The notes: a model not told the origin generated them from the letters alone. DNA of 64,000 nt from Pseudomonadota bacterium (GCA_023404095.1 JAEYDD010000062.1:69062-133061); one strand, 5' to 3'; shown: positions 39,727 to 48,634, numbered from the stretch's first letter. Made by a program: numbers and translations.

Positions 39727-40545
39727 CTATGAGGTGGCGTTGTTTCTCGTACGCTTGGCGGGGCGGGCCGCCGGGGGGGCAGCCTGCGTGATGCGCAAAC
39801 CGGCCGCGGCAAATTCATCGAGCTCCCGCCCGTCGGCGTCCGCCTCGAAAACGGCATGATCGAGCCGGGAGAGCGCGACGACGGAGTAGGGGGCCGCCAT
39901 GCCCAGCTTGTCGTTGGTAACGGCAGTCAAGACCGTCCGGCTGCGAAGCGCCACGAACCGCTTGAATTCGGCCTCTTCGAAACTGAAGGCCGTGACGCCC
40001 GCGTCCGGATGCAGGCCACAGGCCCCGAGAATGCAGAGGTCCGGACGCAGCGCCTCGGCGTCGAGCAGGGCCTTGGCACCGGCTGCCGCGCCTGTTGTCC
40101 TGTCGATCGATCCGCCGATCTGAATGACATCGATCCCTGTGTTGTCGATCAGCGCTGCCGCGATCGCCGGCGCATTCGTCGCTACGGTCAGTTGCCGGTC
40201 TGCCGGAAGCGCCCGGGCGATCGCCAGGTTGGTGCTGCCGGAATCGAGGAAGATGGCGGAGCCTGCGGCCACGAGCGGCACGACGGCGCGCGCCAGCGCA
40301 TCCTTGCGCTCGGCGTCGCTGCCTGCGCGTTCGCTGAACGGGGTTTCCGCGGCCGGCGGCAGTGCGCCGCCATAGACCCGGCGGCAAAGACCGGCCGCGG
40401 CCATCTCGCGCAGGTCGCGGCGGATCGTGTCCTCGGAGACGCCCAGTTCAGCGGCAAGGTCTGCAGCGATAACGCGACCGTGCAGGGCAAGCCGCTTCTC
40501 AATGAGGGTCTGGCGCTCGCCGAGCAGCAAATCCAGAACTGACAT
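39727..40545 (-). CDS. DeoR-family transcriptional repressor
   Basis: Protein of 272 residues: HTH at about 20-45 (VIAADLAAELGVSEDTIRRDLREMAAAGLCRRVYGGA, the DeoR signature) and a sugar-phosphate-binding DeoR C-terminal domain (FLDSGSTNLAIARAL, ILGACGLHPDAGVTAFSFEEAEFKR). Such proteins respond to phosphorylated sugars or related metabolites. It precedes the MFS gene in one unit. A pair of direct repeats lies in its promoter. The C-terminus is Lys/Arg-rich. Confidence 0.92.
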   Translation of the reverse strand: MSVLDLLLGERQTLIEKRLALHGRVIAADLAAELGVSEDTIRRDLREMAAAGLCRRVYGGALPPAAETPFSERAGSDAERKDALARAVVPLVAAGSAIFLDSGSTNLAIARALPADRQLTVATNAPAIAAALIDNTGIDVIQIGGSIDRTTGAAAGAKALLDAEALRPDLCILGACGLHPDAGVTAFSFEEAEFKRFVALRSRTVLTAVTNDKLGMAAPYSVVALSRLDHAVFEADADGRELDEFAAAGLRITQAAPPAARPAKRTRNNATS

Positions 40546-40553
40546 AGCCTCTC

Positions 40554-40595
40554 CAATCGTGCATCAATGCGCGTAAATATGCACAATCGTGCATC
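40554..40595. promoter_or_regulatory. Candidate DeoR operator: two direct repeats 30 bp apart
   Basis: CAATCGTGCATC occurs at 40554-40565 and again, identically, at 40584-40595, with starts 30 bp apart (three helical turns). The second copy lies within TGCACAATCGTGCA (40580-40593), an inverted repeat with 5-bp arms. The first copy is 8 bp upstream of the DeoR start codon. Autoregulation is inferred. Confidence 0.6.
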
Positions 40596-40674
40596 CAGAT
40601 CAAGAAGAGATTTGCCCGCTGCATGGGCCGTGTTCTGGGGAGCGAGATCCTCCGTGCCCATGCCGCAACGAAAA

Positions 40675-40696
40675 ACCCCGCCGGGACCGGCGGGGT
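40675..40696 (-). terminator. BI-1/YccA gene terminator
   Basis: ACCCCGCCGG (40675-40684) pairs with CCGGCGGGGT (40687-40696). On the minus strand the stem is followed by TTTTCG. It is 42 bases past the stop of the BI-1-family gene. Confidence 0.82.
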
Positions 40697-40737
40697 CGAC
40701 TGTCTTACAGTGCTTTTTCGATCGAAGCCGAAGCCTG

Positions 40738-41484
40738 TTAGTCGTTGCGGTTTCCAAGGAAACGCAGCATGAACAGGAACAGGTTGATGAAGTCGAGGTA
40801 GAGCGTCAGTGCGCCCATGATCGCCTTCCGACCGGCAACCGCCACCTCGTCGGCCTCATAGTACATTTCCTTGATCTTCTGCGTATCCCAGGCCGTCAGG
40901 CCGGCGAAGACGAGAACGCCGATCGCGGAGATCGCGAAATCGAGTGCCGAAGACTGCAGGAAGATGTTGACCAGCGAGGCGATGATCAGGCCGAACAGAC
41001 CCATGACCATGAACGAGCCCATGGCGGAGAGATCACGCTTCGTCGTGTAGCCGTACAGCGACAGGGCGCCGAAGGCCGCAGCCGATACGAAGAAGGTCTG
41101 CGCGATGCTGGCGCCCGTGTAGATCAGGAAGATCGACGACAGCGACAGGCCCATCAGGCCGGCATAGACCCAGAAGGTCATCTGTGCGGCGGCAACGCTC
41201 ATCGTATGGATACGGAAGCTCAGGAAGAACACCAGCGCCAGCGGAGCGAGCATCACAACCCACTTCAGCGGGCTGACGTAGATCGCCTGACCGAACGCGG
41301 TGAGTTGGCCGCCCGAGAAGGCAGCCTGTGACGCGAAGAACGCGACGACGCCGGTGATCGCAAGCCCCAATGCCATCAGGTTGTAAACCCTCAGCATATA
41401 GGCGCGAAGCCCCTCGTCGACGACCGCACCGGCCTGTGCGCCGGCGTTCGTCATTCGCGTCTGATAATTGCGAAAATCAGCCAT
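40738..41484 (-). CDS. Bax inhibitor-1/YccA-family membrane protein
   Basis: Seven-helix protein of 248 residues without signal peptide. GVVAFFASQAAF, FWVYAGLMGLSLSSIFLIYTGASI, and the C-terminal TAWDTQKIKEMY with LYLDFINLFLFMLRFLGNRND are BI-1/TMBIM hallmarks; the di-Asp pair of the pH/Ca2+ latch lies in the last helices. Family members are leak channels or modulators of the FtsH protease. Single-gene unit. Confidence 0.92.
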   Translation of the reverse strand: MADFRNYQTRMTNAGAQAGAVVDEGLRAYMLRVYNLMALGLAITGVVAFFASQAAFSGGQLTAFGQAIYVSPLKWVVMLAPLALVFFLSFRIHTMSVAAAQMTFWVYAGLMGLSLSSIFLIYTGASIAQTFFVSAAAFGALSLYGYTTKRDLSAMGSFMVMGLFGLIIASLVNIFLQSSALDFAISAIGVLVFAGLTAWDTQKIKEMYYEADEVAVAGRKAIMGALTLYLDFINLFLFMLRFLGNRND

Positions 41485-41568
41485 TTTTTCCTCTCAAAAG
41501 CCCCGTTAGTTGCTACGGTGTCGGGTATCCCGGCAGATCCACTCCGGATCGCGGTATCTTTCGGACTG

Positions 41569-41585
41569 TCTGGTCCAGGACCAGA
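41569..41585. promoter_or_regulatory. 17-bp perfect palindrome TCTGGTCC-A-GGACCAGA
   Basis: Eight-base arms (41569-41576 and 41578-41585) around one central A, in the 248-bp gap between the BI-1-family gene and the ybbP-like gene. It contains TGGT-N5-ACCA, which resembles FadR/GntR half-sites with wider spacing. It lies about 40 bp before a 26-codon open frame at 41625-41705, which is not called as a gene. Confidence 0.45.
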
Positions 41586-41732
41586 TTCAGCCCGCACACC
41601 CAGGCGCCGCTGCGGGGCTCCAGCATGCCTTTCGACAATATGAGGACGAATACGGCCGACTACAAGTGGCAAGAGGCCAAGCCCGATCAAATTCACGCGA
41701 GGTGACGGCCAGAAATTAGGCGATTTCAAAGG

Positions 41733-44291
41733 CTAAAGCTCGCGCAAAACGGGTGCCGCCTTCTGTCCAAGGACGCGCCAGGTGCCCGCTAGGCCGATGC
41801 CCACCGTCATCACAAGTGCGATCACCACCGTCATGACTGCAACGTCGGGCAGGAAGCTAGACGGCAGCGTCATGATCCGGCTGACGACGAACCAGGCGGC
41901 GATGCCGCCGGAGAAGAGCGCGAAGACGGCAGTGGCGAGGCCCAGCATCATGTATTCGTAACTGAAGGCGCGGATCAGCGTCGTTCGGGTGGCGCCGAGC
42001 GTCTTCAGCACCACCGCATCATGCGTCCGCGCCCGGTTTCCGGCCGCGAGCGCGCCGGCAAGGACCAGTACGGAGGCGATCAGCGCCACGGCGGCGGCGG
42101 CGCGTACCGCGGTGGCAAGCTGCCCCATCAGTTCGTTGACGATGTCGAGCGCATCCTTCACCCGCACGCTGGTGATCGTTGGATAGGCGTTGGTGATCGC
42201 CCGCAGCGTGTTCGCCTCCTGCTCTGCGCTGGCCTCCGGATCGATCATGGTCGCAAGCCAGGCATGTGGCGCGCCCGCGAAAGTGTTGGGCGAAAAGACC
42301 ATGACGAAATTGATCGACAGCGATTCCCATTCGACATTGCGGAAGTTCGCAATGCGGGCGGTGATGTTGCGGCCCAGCACGTTGACGGTGACGGTGTCGC
42401 CGACCTTCAGGCCAAGCTCGCCCCCTTCCTCCGCGGAGAAGGAGACGAGCGGCTCGCCGGAATGGTCGGCCGGCCACCACTCGCCAGAAGCCAAGGTGGA
42501 GTTCTCCGGCAGGTTCTTGGCATAGGTGATGCCACGGTCGCCCTGGAGGACCCAGCGGCCGGAGGCCGGCACGTTGCGCCGCGAGACGTCTTCGCCGTTG
42601 AAGGCGGTGATCCTGCCGCGCAGCATCGGCACCTCGACGATCTTGCCGTCGGGCATGTTGTCCGACAGCACCTTGCGGAAGCCGTCGAGGTCGTTTCGCT
42701 GGATATCGATGAAGAAGAAATTCGGCGCGCGTTCGGGCAGGCTGCCGGTCAGCTCGCGACGCAGATTGCCGTCGATCAATGTCAGGGTGACGAGCAGCGC
42801 CAGACCGAGGCCAAGGGACAGCACCACGGACGGCGTCAGCGCGCCGGGCCGGTGGATGTTGCCGATCGCAAGCCTGAGCGCTGGCGAATTGACCCGCGGC
42901 GCGCGCCGTGCGAGCGCGGTCACCAGATAGGCGACGAGCCGCAATACGACGAAGGCGAACGCGATCGCGCCCAGAAACACGAAGGCGATATAGCGGTCGT
43001 AGGCCGTCCAGACCGCGAGGCCGGCCAACGCCGCCAGGAACAGACCGGCCCCGGCGATATAGGGCCATGCCGGTAACCGGGTGCGCTCGAAGCCCTGCTC
43101 GCGGAACAGCGCGGTTGCCGGCACTTCGCGCGCGTGGCCGAGCGGCATGACCGCAAAGGCAAGGGCCGTGATGAGGCCGAAAGCCGCCGCCAGCGCCAGA
43201 GCGCCGGGGTAAAGCGTGATCTGCGAGGGTACCGGGAGGACACCCTCCAGGAAGCGCGTTGCGACGATGGGAATGATTGCGCCGAGCACGAGGCCGACGG
43301 CGATGCCGATCACGGCGATCAGGACGATCTGAATGAGATAGATCGCCGAAATCAGTCGCGCGGGCGCGCCCAGGCACTTGAAAGTCGCGATCACGCCGCG
43401 TTTGGTCTCGAGGTAGGCGCGCACGGCATTGGCGACACCGACGCCGCCGACGATCAGCGCCGTGAGGCCGACCAGCGTCAGGAACTGGGAAAAGCGCGTG
43501 ATGTTGTTGGTCAGCGAGGGGGTGGCATTGTTGCTGGCGCGGATGGACCAGCCGGCGGACGGAAAAGCCTTTTCCGCCGCCTTGCGGATGTCGGACAGTT
43601 TTTTCTCATCCGGCTGGTCGATGCGGATCTTGTACTGGTTTTCCACGAGGCTGCCCGTCTGCACCAGGCCGCTTGCAGCAAGCGCTTCGCCGGACACCAT
43701 CAGGCGTGGCGCGAGGCCGAATCCGTCGGAGAGGGCATCGGGTTCGCTGTCGATCGTGGCCATGATCCTGACGCGCGCATTGCCGAGAAGCAGGTCGTCG
43801 CCCACGCGGATTCCGAGGCGCTCCAGCAGCAGGGGGGCCGCGAGGGCACCGAACCTCTCGCCGTCTCTGGCAAGCAGATCGGCGGTGGGGGCGGCGGGCG
43901 TGGTTTCGAGCGTTCCGTAGAGAGGATAGGCCCCGTCGACGGCCTTGAGCTCCACCAACGCCTGGTCGGACCCGTCCGGCAGGCGCGCCATCGAGCGCAG
44001 TCCGGCCGATACCGCAACCTCGCCGAGGCGGTCGAGATAGGCACGCTCCTCGGCCGTCGCCACACGGTTTCTCAGCTGGAAGCGGAGATCGCCGGCTAGG
44101 AGCGACTGCCCCTGCGTCTCGATCAAACTGCTGATCGCGCTGGACACAGAGTTGACGCCGGCGATCGCCGCAGTCCCCAGCGCAATGCAGGCGAGGAAGA
44201 TGTAGAAGCCGCGAAGGCCACCGCGCATCTCGCGCAGAGCCAGCCGAAAGGCCAGAGGCAGCCAGACCGCGCGGGACGATGCCCCCCTCAT
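41733..44291 (-). CDS. FtsX-like ABC permease, YbbP type
   Basis: Protein of 852 residues with an FtsX-like four-helix core duplicated, about ten helices in total and large periplasmic loops. It starts LAFRLALREMRGGLRGFYIFLACIALGTAAIAGVNSV. Family COG3127 sits next to an ATPase and to TesA in many proteobacteria. The ATG overlaps the ybbA stop by 4 bases. The role of the complex is unclear (envelope or lipoprotein/lipid extraction is inferred for MacB/FtsX-type transporters). Confidence 0.9.
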   Translation of the reverse strand: MRGASSRAVWLPLAFRLALREMRGGLRGFYIFLACIALGTAAIAGVNSVSSAISSLIETQGQSLLAGDLRFQLRNRVATAEERAYLDRLGEVAVSAGLRSMARLPDGSDQALVELKAVDGAYPLYGTLETTPAAPTADLLARDGERFGALAAPLLLERLGIRVGDDLLLGNARVRIMATIDSEPDALSDGFGLAPRLMVSGEALAASGLVQTGSLVENQYKIRIDQPDEKKLSDIRKAAEKAFPSAGWSIRASNNATPSLTNNITRFSQFLTLVGLTALIVGGVGVANAVRAYLETKRGVIATFKCLGAPARLISAIYLIQIVLIAVIGIAVGLVLGAIIPIVATRFLEGVLPVPSQITLYPGALALAAAFGLITALAFAVMPLGHAREVPATALFREQGFERTRLPAWPYIAGAGLFLAALAGLAVWTAYDRYIAFVFLGAIAFAFVVLRLVAYLVTALARRAPRVNSPALRLAIGNIHRPGALTPSVVLSLGLGLALLVTLTLIDGNLRRELTGSLPERAPNFFFIDIQRNDLDGFRKVLSDNMPDGKIVEVPMLRGRITAFNGEDVSRRNVPASGRWVLQGDRGITYAKNLPENSTLASGEWWPADHSGEPLVSFSAEEGGELGLKVGDTVTVNVLGRNITARIANFRNVEWESLSINFVMVFSPNTFAGAPHAWLATMIDPEASAEQEANTLRAITNAYPTITSVRVKDALDIVNELMGQLATAVRAAAAVALIASVLVLAGALAAGNRARTHDAVVLKTLGATRTTLIRAFSYEYMMLGLATAVFALFSGGIAAWFVVSRIMTLPSSFLPDVAVMTVVIALVMTVGIGLAGTWRVLGQKAAPVLREL

Positions 44292-45004
44292 GCCGTCACC
44301 CGCTTGCCTGTGGGAGCGTCCGACGTTTCAACGGCGTCGACGATCTGCCCGGACCGCATGCGGACCTGTCGACCGCAGCGTGCGGCGAGAGCCGGATCGT
44401 GGGTGACGAGCACAAGCGTCATGCCGCGTCGCGCCTGTTCGGCGAAGAGCAGGTCGGAGATCTGGCGGCCGGTGTCGCCGTCGAGGTTGCCGGTCGGCTC
44501 GTCGGCGATCAGCAGCCTCGGTTGTGGTGCAAGGGCGCGCGCGATCGCGACGCGCTGCTGCTCGCCGCCGGAGAGCTGGCCGGGATAGTGTGAAAGTCGC
44601 TGGCCCAGGCCCACGGCCTCGAGCTCCTTGCGCGCAATCTCGAAGGCATCGCGGACATTGGCGAGTTCAAGCGGGACCGCGACGTTTTCAAGTGCGGTCA
44701 TATTGGGAATGAGATGGAATGACTGAAAGACGATGCCGATGTTGCGGCCGCGGAAATCGGCAACCTGGTCCTCGCTCATCCTGTGCAGGGCGCCTCCGCC
44801 GATCGTGATCTCACCGGCGTCGAGGCGTTCCAATCCGGCCAGAACCATCAGCAGCGTGGATTTCCCCGATCCCGACGGGCCGACGATGCCGACCGATTCG
44901 CCGACTGCGATCGAAAGGTCGATTTGTTTCAGCACGTGCACCGAAGCGGCGTCTTGCCCCAGCGTGAGGTCGGCCTTTTTGAGATCGATGATGGTTTCGC
45001 CCAC
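44288..45004 (-). CDS. ABC ATPase, YbbA/LolD type
   Basis: ATPase of 238 residues: Walker A GPSGSGKST, signature LSGGEQQRVAIARAL, Walker B LLIADEPTGNLDG, H-loop VTHDPALA. Matches the MacB/LolD/YbbA class that drives mechanotransmission permeases. GTG start at 45004. Coupled to the permease by overlapping stop/start. Divergent from tesA. Confidence 0.93.
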   Translation of the reverse strand: MGETIIDLKKADLTLGQDAASVHVLKQIDLSIAVGESVGIVGPSGSGKSTLLMVLAGLERLDAGEITIGGGALHRMSEDQVADFRGRNIGIVFQSFHLIPNMTALENVAVPLELANVRDAFEIARKELEAVGLGQRLSHYPGQLSGGEQQRVAIARALAPQPRLLIADEPTGNLDGDTGRQISDLLFAEQARRGMTLVLVTHDPALAARCGRQVRMRSGQIVDAVETSDAPTGKRVTA

Positions 45005-45137
45005 GAAAATCTATCCTATATCTTGATGCAATGCGGGATCGGCCGGGAACTGCCCGGCCCGCGGACGCCGAATTCACGCACCTTACCCCAGGCGGTTCCG
45101 GACTGCGGAGCTGCGTCAGCAACTTAGGATCAGGGAA

Positions 45138-45782
45138 ATGCCGTTTAAAGCCACTCACGGAATTTTCATCGCCGTCGCGCTTGCAATGTTTGCGCTGGTG
45201 CGCCCGGCTGCCGCCGAGCCGGCACAGATCGTCGGCTTCGGCGACAGCCTGATGGCGGGCTATGAGCTTCCGGCCGAGGCGGCGTTCCCGGTGCAACTGG
45301 AACGGGCGCTGAAGGAGAAGGGGCTGGACGTCGCCATTGCCAATGCCGGCGTATCGGGCGACACGACATCGGGTGGGCTCGCACGCATCGAGTGGTCGGT
45401 GCCGGAGGGGACGAAGGCAGTGATCCTGGAACTGGGCGCCAATGATGCCCTGCGCGGCATTGCCCCTGAACAGACGGAACAAAACCTCGACAAGATGGTT
45501 TCCGATCTCAAGAAACGTGGGATTGCCGTCTTGCTCGTCGGCATGTTCGCTCCGCCGAACATGGGATCGGAATATGCCGAACGCTTCAACGGCATCTACG
45601 AACGGATCGCAGAAAAGCACCAAGTCCCGCTCTATCCGTTCTTCCTCGACGGGGTCGTGACCCATGCCGATTTGCAGCTCGACGATGGGATGCATCCGAA
45701 CGAAAAGGGCGTATCCGTGATGGTCGAAAAGATGCTGCCGACGATTGAGCAGTTTCTAAAAAGCCTGGGGGTAAGCGGCTAA
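45138..45782 (+). CDS. tesA: Periplasmic arylesterase/lysophospholipase L1 (TesA, SGNH hydrolase)
   Basis: Secreted enzyme of 214 residues with a signal peptide (residues 1-26, AAA-EP). SGNH blocks: I GFGDSLMAGY (Ser), II with Gly in NAGVSGDTTSG, III LGANDALRG (Asn), V DGMHPNEKG (Asp/His). Multifunctional thioesterase/lysophospholipase/arylesterase family. Divergent from ybbA-ybbP, an arrangement conserved in E. coli also. Confidence 0.94.
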   Translation: MPFKATHGIFIAVALAMFALVRPAAAEPAQIVGFGDSLMAGYELPAEAAFPVQLERALKEKGLDVAIANAGVSGDTTSGGLARIEWSVPEGTKAVILELGANDALRGIAPEQTEQNLDKMVSDLKKRGIAVLLVGMFAPPNMGSEYAERFNGIYERIAEKHQVPLYPFFLDGVVTHADLQLDDGMHPNEKGVSVMVEKMLPTIEQFLKSLGVSG

Positions 45783-45869
45783 GGGTTTTCGCGGGTGCGA
45801 AATTGGAGTTGCGCAGAGGGGTAATGCGTGATTCCCTGAGCATACGACCACAGATTCGGGGAGCTCGCC

Positions 45870-46451
45870 ATGCCGAGACTTTTTGTTGCCCTCGAAGTGC
45901 CGCGTAATGCCGCCATGAGCCTTTCTTTGCTCCGTGGGGGGCTTCCGGGAGCCCGCTGGATCGATGTCGAGAACTTTCACATCACATTGCGGTTCATCGG
46001 CGACATCGACGGTCGCACTGCCGATGAGGTGGTCGACCGGCTCGATCGCATCGAAAGGCCTGAGTTCCAGCTGTCGCTGTCGGGCGTCGGATCCTTCGGC
46101 TCGAAGAAGCCGCACTCCATCTATGCCGGCGTGACGCCCGCTCCGGAAATGTATGCGTTGCAGGCGGAGATAGAGCGTATCTGCCAAAGGCTCGGCCTTC
46201 CCGCCGATCCGAGGAAATTCACCCCGCACGTCACGCTTGCCCGTCTGCGGAGCGCTCGCCTTGACGATGTGGTCGGCTATCTTTCCGGGCGCGGCAACTT
46301 CTTCTCGTCGCCTTTCATGGTGAACCGCTTCGTTCTGATGTCCTCGAAGGAATCGGTCGGCGGCGGTCCCTATGTGACGGAGGAAGTCTTCCCGCTCTAC
46401 GAGAGCGGATCGTCGCTCGGTCCCGCGACCATGGTCGCGCATCCGCGGTAA
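45870..46451 (+). CDS. thpR: RNA 2',3'-cyclic phosphodiesterase (ThpR/LigT)
   Basis: Enzyme of 193 residues of the 2H phosphoesterase superfamily with both HxTL motifs, NFHITLRF and FTPHVTLAR, about 88 residues apart. It hydrolyses 2',3'-cyclic phosphates of RNA ends. Its 3' end overlaps the convergent phosphatase gene by 55 bp. Start ATG 45870 with GGGGAG upstream. Confidence 0.93.
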   Translation: MPRLFVALEVPRNAAMSLSLLRGGLPGARWIDVENFHITLRFIGDIDGRTADEVVDRLDRIERPEFQLSLSGVGSFGSKKPHSIYAGVTPAPEMYALQAEIERICQRLGLPADPRKFTPHVTLARLRSARLDDVVGYLSGRGNFFSSPFMVNRFVLMSSKESVGGGPYVTEEVFPLYESGSSLGPATMVAHPR

Positions 46452-46876
46452 AGCAGACGATAGACCGCCTCGAAATCGGCATGCCCGCCGAAATAGGGGT
46501 CCGGCACGTCACCGGCCGCGCCGAGCGCATGGCTGCAGAAAAGCGCGATGGTGGCGCGGCTGCCCTCAGGCGCAAGCTCGCGCAGCGCCTTCAGGTTGCT
46601 GCTGTCCAGCGCCAGGATAAGGTCGAACCGATCGAAGTCGTCTTTCGCAACCTTTCTTGCCTTCAGCTTCGAGATGTCGACGCCATGGCCGGCGGCGACC
46701 GAAATGGCGCGCCGGTCAGGCGGATCGCCGATATGCCAAGCACCCGTTCCGGCGGAATCGATGACGAAATCGTGATGGCGGCCCTCTTTTTCGACCAAAT
46801 GGCGCAGAATCCCCTCCGCCAGTGGAGAGCGGCAGATGTTGCCGAGGCAGACGAAGAGGATGGAACGCTGGACCAA
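46397..46876 (-). CDS. Low-molecular-weight protein-tyrosine phosphatase
   Basis: Protein of 159 residues with the P-loop CLGNICRS (C-x5-R) at about residues 10-17 and the general-acid Asp in VPDPYFGG near residue 126. DSAGTGAWHIGDPPDRRA is the conserved second motif. TTG start at 46876, preceded by GGAGG five bases upstream. 3' end overlaps thpR. The substrate could be a tyrosine kinase of polysaccharide export or another; unknown. Confidence 0.94.
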   Translation of the reverse strand: MVQRSILFVCLGNICRSPLAEGILRHLVEKEGRHHDFVIDSAGTGAWHIGDPPDRRAISVAAGHGVDISKLKARKVAKDDFDRFDLILALDSSNLKALRELAPEGSRATIALFCSHALGAAGDVPDPYFGGHADFEAVYRLLYRGCATMVAGPSDDPLS

Positions 46877-46946
46877 TCGAGCCTCCGAAGATGAAGGCGG
46901 GCAAATTATCTGCTAAGACGGAAGCCCGCAACGGAGGATGTCGTCG

Positions 46947-47246
46947 ATGAAGCACGAGAAGCTCAGCACCGAAGCCATCACGTCCAGTCTCGACGTACTC
47001 GAGGGCTGGAAGCTGGAGGACGACGGTCTTGCCATTGCCAAATCGTTCAAGTTCAAGAATTTCGGCGCCGCATTCGCGTTCATGACGGAGGTCGCCCAGG
47101 CCGCCGAGCGGCTCGATCATCATCCCGAGTGGTTCAACGTCTACAATCGTGTCGATGTGCGCCTGACGACCCATTCGGCCGGCGGTGTCACGGCGCTCGA
47201 TTTCCGGTTGGCCGAAGCGATGGAGAAGGCAGCCCGCGTCCATTAA
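46947..47246 (+). CDS. phhB: 4a-hydroxytetrahydrobiopterin dehydratase (pterin carbinolamine dehydratase)
   Basis: Protein of 99 residues. AERLDHHPEWFNVYNRVDVRLTTHSAGGVTALDF holds the conserved DHHPEW...V.L.TH..GG.T..D active-site motif (EHHPEW/H..H). It recycles pterin cofactor. ATG 46947 has GGAGG nine bases upstream; ATG 46938 directly adjoins the GGAGG and is unlikely. No phenylalanine hydroxylase is in the window. Confidence 0.93.
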   Translation: MKHEKLSTEAITSSLDVLEGWKLEDDGLAIAKSFKFKNFGAAFAFMTEVAQAAERLDHHPEWFNVYNRVDVRLTTHSAGGVTALDFRLAEAMEKAARVH

Positions 47247-47353
47247 AATGCCTGGCCCGGGGAATGCTTGCGACGCGGAGGCGTCATTCCCATATCATTA
47301 TGGGTGGTGATCATGGACGTTTGGCCGTGAGGTCAGTGTGACGGAGTGTCGGA

Positions 47354-47737
47354 ATGGACGAAGTGAAGATCGGAGAGATTCTGTTGCCTGGCGACGACGA
47401 GGAGCAGGAAGGGCAGCGCCAGCGTGTCCGCAAACGCTTCTGGCCCGTGCTGAAGCGTGCCATCCGGCAGATCCCGTTCAGCCGCGATCTCGTGGCCGCC
47501 TATTTCTGCGCCCTTGATCCGCGTACCCCGGCGCGCGTGCGCGGCATCCTGCTGGCCGCACTGGCCTACTTCGTCCTGCCGATCGATGGAATCCCGGATT
47601 TTCTCGCCGTTGTCGGCTTTTCCGACGACATTGCGGTTCTGACGGCGGCGTTTGCCGCCATTCGTGGACATGTCCGAGAGGACCACTACGCCTCGGCTGA
47701 CCGGGCGATGATGGATGGCCTGCAGGACGCCGTCTGA
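47354..47737 (+). CDS. DUF1232 (YkvA-like) family protein
   Basis: Protein of 127 residues. ILLAALAYFVLPIDGIPDFLAVVGFSDDIAVLTAAF is the diagnostic YkvA/DUF1232 stretch (YL..P.D.IPD....G..DD). One or two hydrophobic segments suggest membrane association. The function is unknown. Monocistronic, 107 bp after phhB. Confidence 0.88.
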   Translation: MDEVKIGEILLPGDDEEQEGQRQRVRKRFWPVLKRAIRQIPFSRDLVAAYFCALDPRTPARVRGILLAALAYFVLPIDGIPDFLAVVGFSDDIAVLTAAFAAIRGHVREDHYASADRAMMDGLQDAV

Positions 47738-48076
47738 CCGCCTCAGTCACCTCGTTGTTCCTCGCTTACCAAAGGCGTGCAGGCTCTGGGGAGCGGGCAT
47801 TTCTGCCGCCGATGAAGACTGTCAAACTCTTGCCCGAATCTTTGTGAACACCATCATGCGATGGGATGGGCTTTTTCACCGGCGACTGGGCGGCCCGGAC
47901 TCTGAATGCTGAAGCAATTTGCGTTGTCGAGGCGTTCATAGTAACCGCGGGGTCAACGAATTGAGCATCCGTTGACGTTTTGGTAACCAGAATTAAGTCA
48001 AATTAAATCAAATCGTGGCCATGCGAAGGCCACGTCCGCGTCCGGGCGACGATAGCAAGACAATCGGCAGGGAATC
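47738..48076. other. Leader region of the ialB-like gene
   Basis: A 339-bp gap. The first part has no coding signal. Near the 3' end a stem-loop CGTGGCC (48014-48020) / GGCCACG (48028-48034) with a 7-base loop lies 43 bp before the ialB-like start, directly after an A/T-rich stretch (AATTAAGTCAAATTAAATCA) that would suit a promoter. A leader structure is likely. Confidence 0.5.
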
Positions 48077-48580
48077 ATGTTTGTAAGAAAGATCGCAACC
48101 GCACTCACCTTCGTCGCAGCAACCGCCGGCGTTGCTCTGGCGCAGTCACCGACGCGCATACAGCAATTCAATGCGTGGGGCGCCTACTCCTACCAGTCCA
48201 GCAACGGCAAGGTCTGCTACGTCCTGTCCGTCCCGAAGGAAAAGGCCCCGGCCGGCGTCGACCATGGCGATATCTTCTTCCTCGTGTCGCAACGCCCGGG
48301 CCAGAATATCTCCTACGAGCCGCAGGCGATGATGGGTTATCCGCTGCAGGACAACTCCAAGGTCAACGTCGTCATCGACGGCCGCACCTTCGTCATGTTC
48401 ACCAAGGGCAATTCCGCCTGGGTCGAAAACGCCGCCGAGGAACCAGCACTGGTCGCGGCGATGAAGTCGGGCAAGGACATGTCGGTCAAGGCGACCTCCC
48501 GCCGTGGCACCGGCACCTCCTACTCCTATTCGCTATCGGGCATCTCCGCGGCGCTGAAGCAGATCGAAGGCTGCAAGTAA
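48077..48580 (+). CDS. Invasion-associated locus B (IalB)-family periplasmic protein
   Basis: Protein of 167 residues with a signal peptide (1-22, ALA-QS). FNAWGAYSYQSSNGKVCYVLSVPKEKAP and ISYEPQAMMGYPLQ..SKVNVVIDGR match the IalB-family fold. Two cysteines (about 47 and 166) could form a disulfide. IalB helps Bartonella invade erythrocytes, but the family is widespread in plant-associated and soil rhizobia, where its role is not established. A terminator follows. Confidence 0.85.
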   Translation: MFVRKIATALTFVAATAGVALAQSPTRIQQFNAWGAYSYQSSNGKVCYVLSVPKEKAPAGVDHGDIFFLVSQRPGQNISYEPQAMMGYPLQDNSKVNVVIDGRTFVMFTKGNSAWVENAAEEPALVAAMKSGKDMSVKATSRRGTGTSYSYSLSGISAALKQIEGCK

Positions 48581-48603
48581 GCGCCTTTTCGACCCACCAT
48601 GAC

Positions 48604-48634
48604 AAAGGGCTGGTCGTTTCACGACCGGCCCTTT
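48604..48634 (+). terminator. Terminator after the ialB-like gene
   Basis: AAAGGGCTGGTCG (48604-48616) pairs with CGACCGGCCCTTT (48622-48634) with one G-T wobble, followed by TGCTTT. Lies between convergent ialB-like and phaR genes. Confidence 0.88.

Noticed and set aside
37653..39857. Long open frame (734 codons) antisense/out of frame to the MFS and cytochrome genes
   Set aside because: Low-complexity Arg/Ala/Pro-rich translation overlapping three well-supported genes in their coding frames.
41625..41705. 26-codon open frame in the BI-1/ybbP gap
   Set aside because: Too short to judge, no clear ribosome site and no recognised sequence; kept only as a finding with the palindrome.
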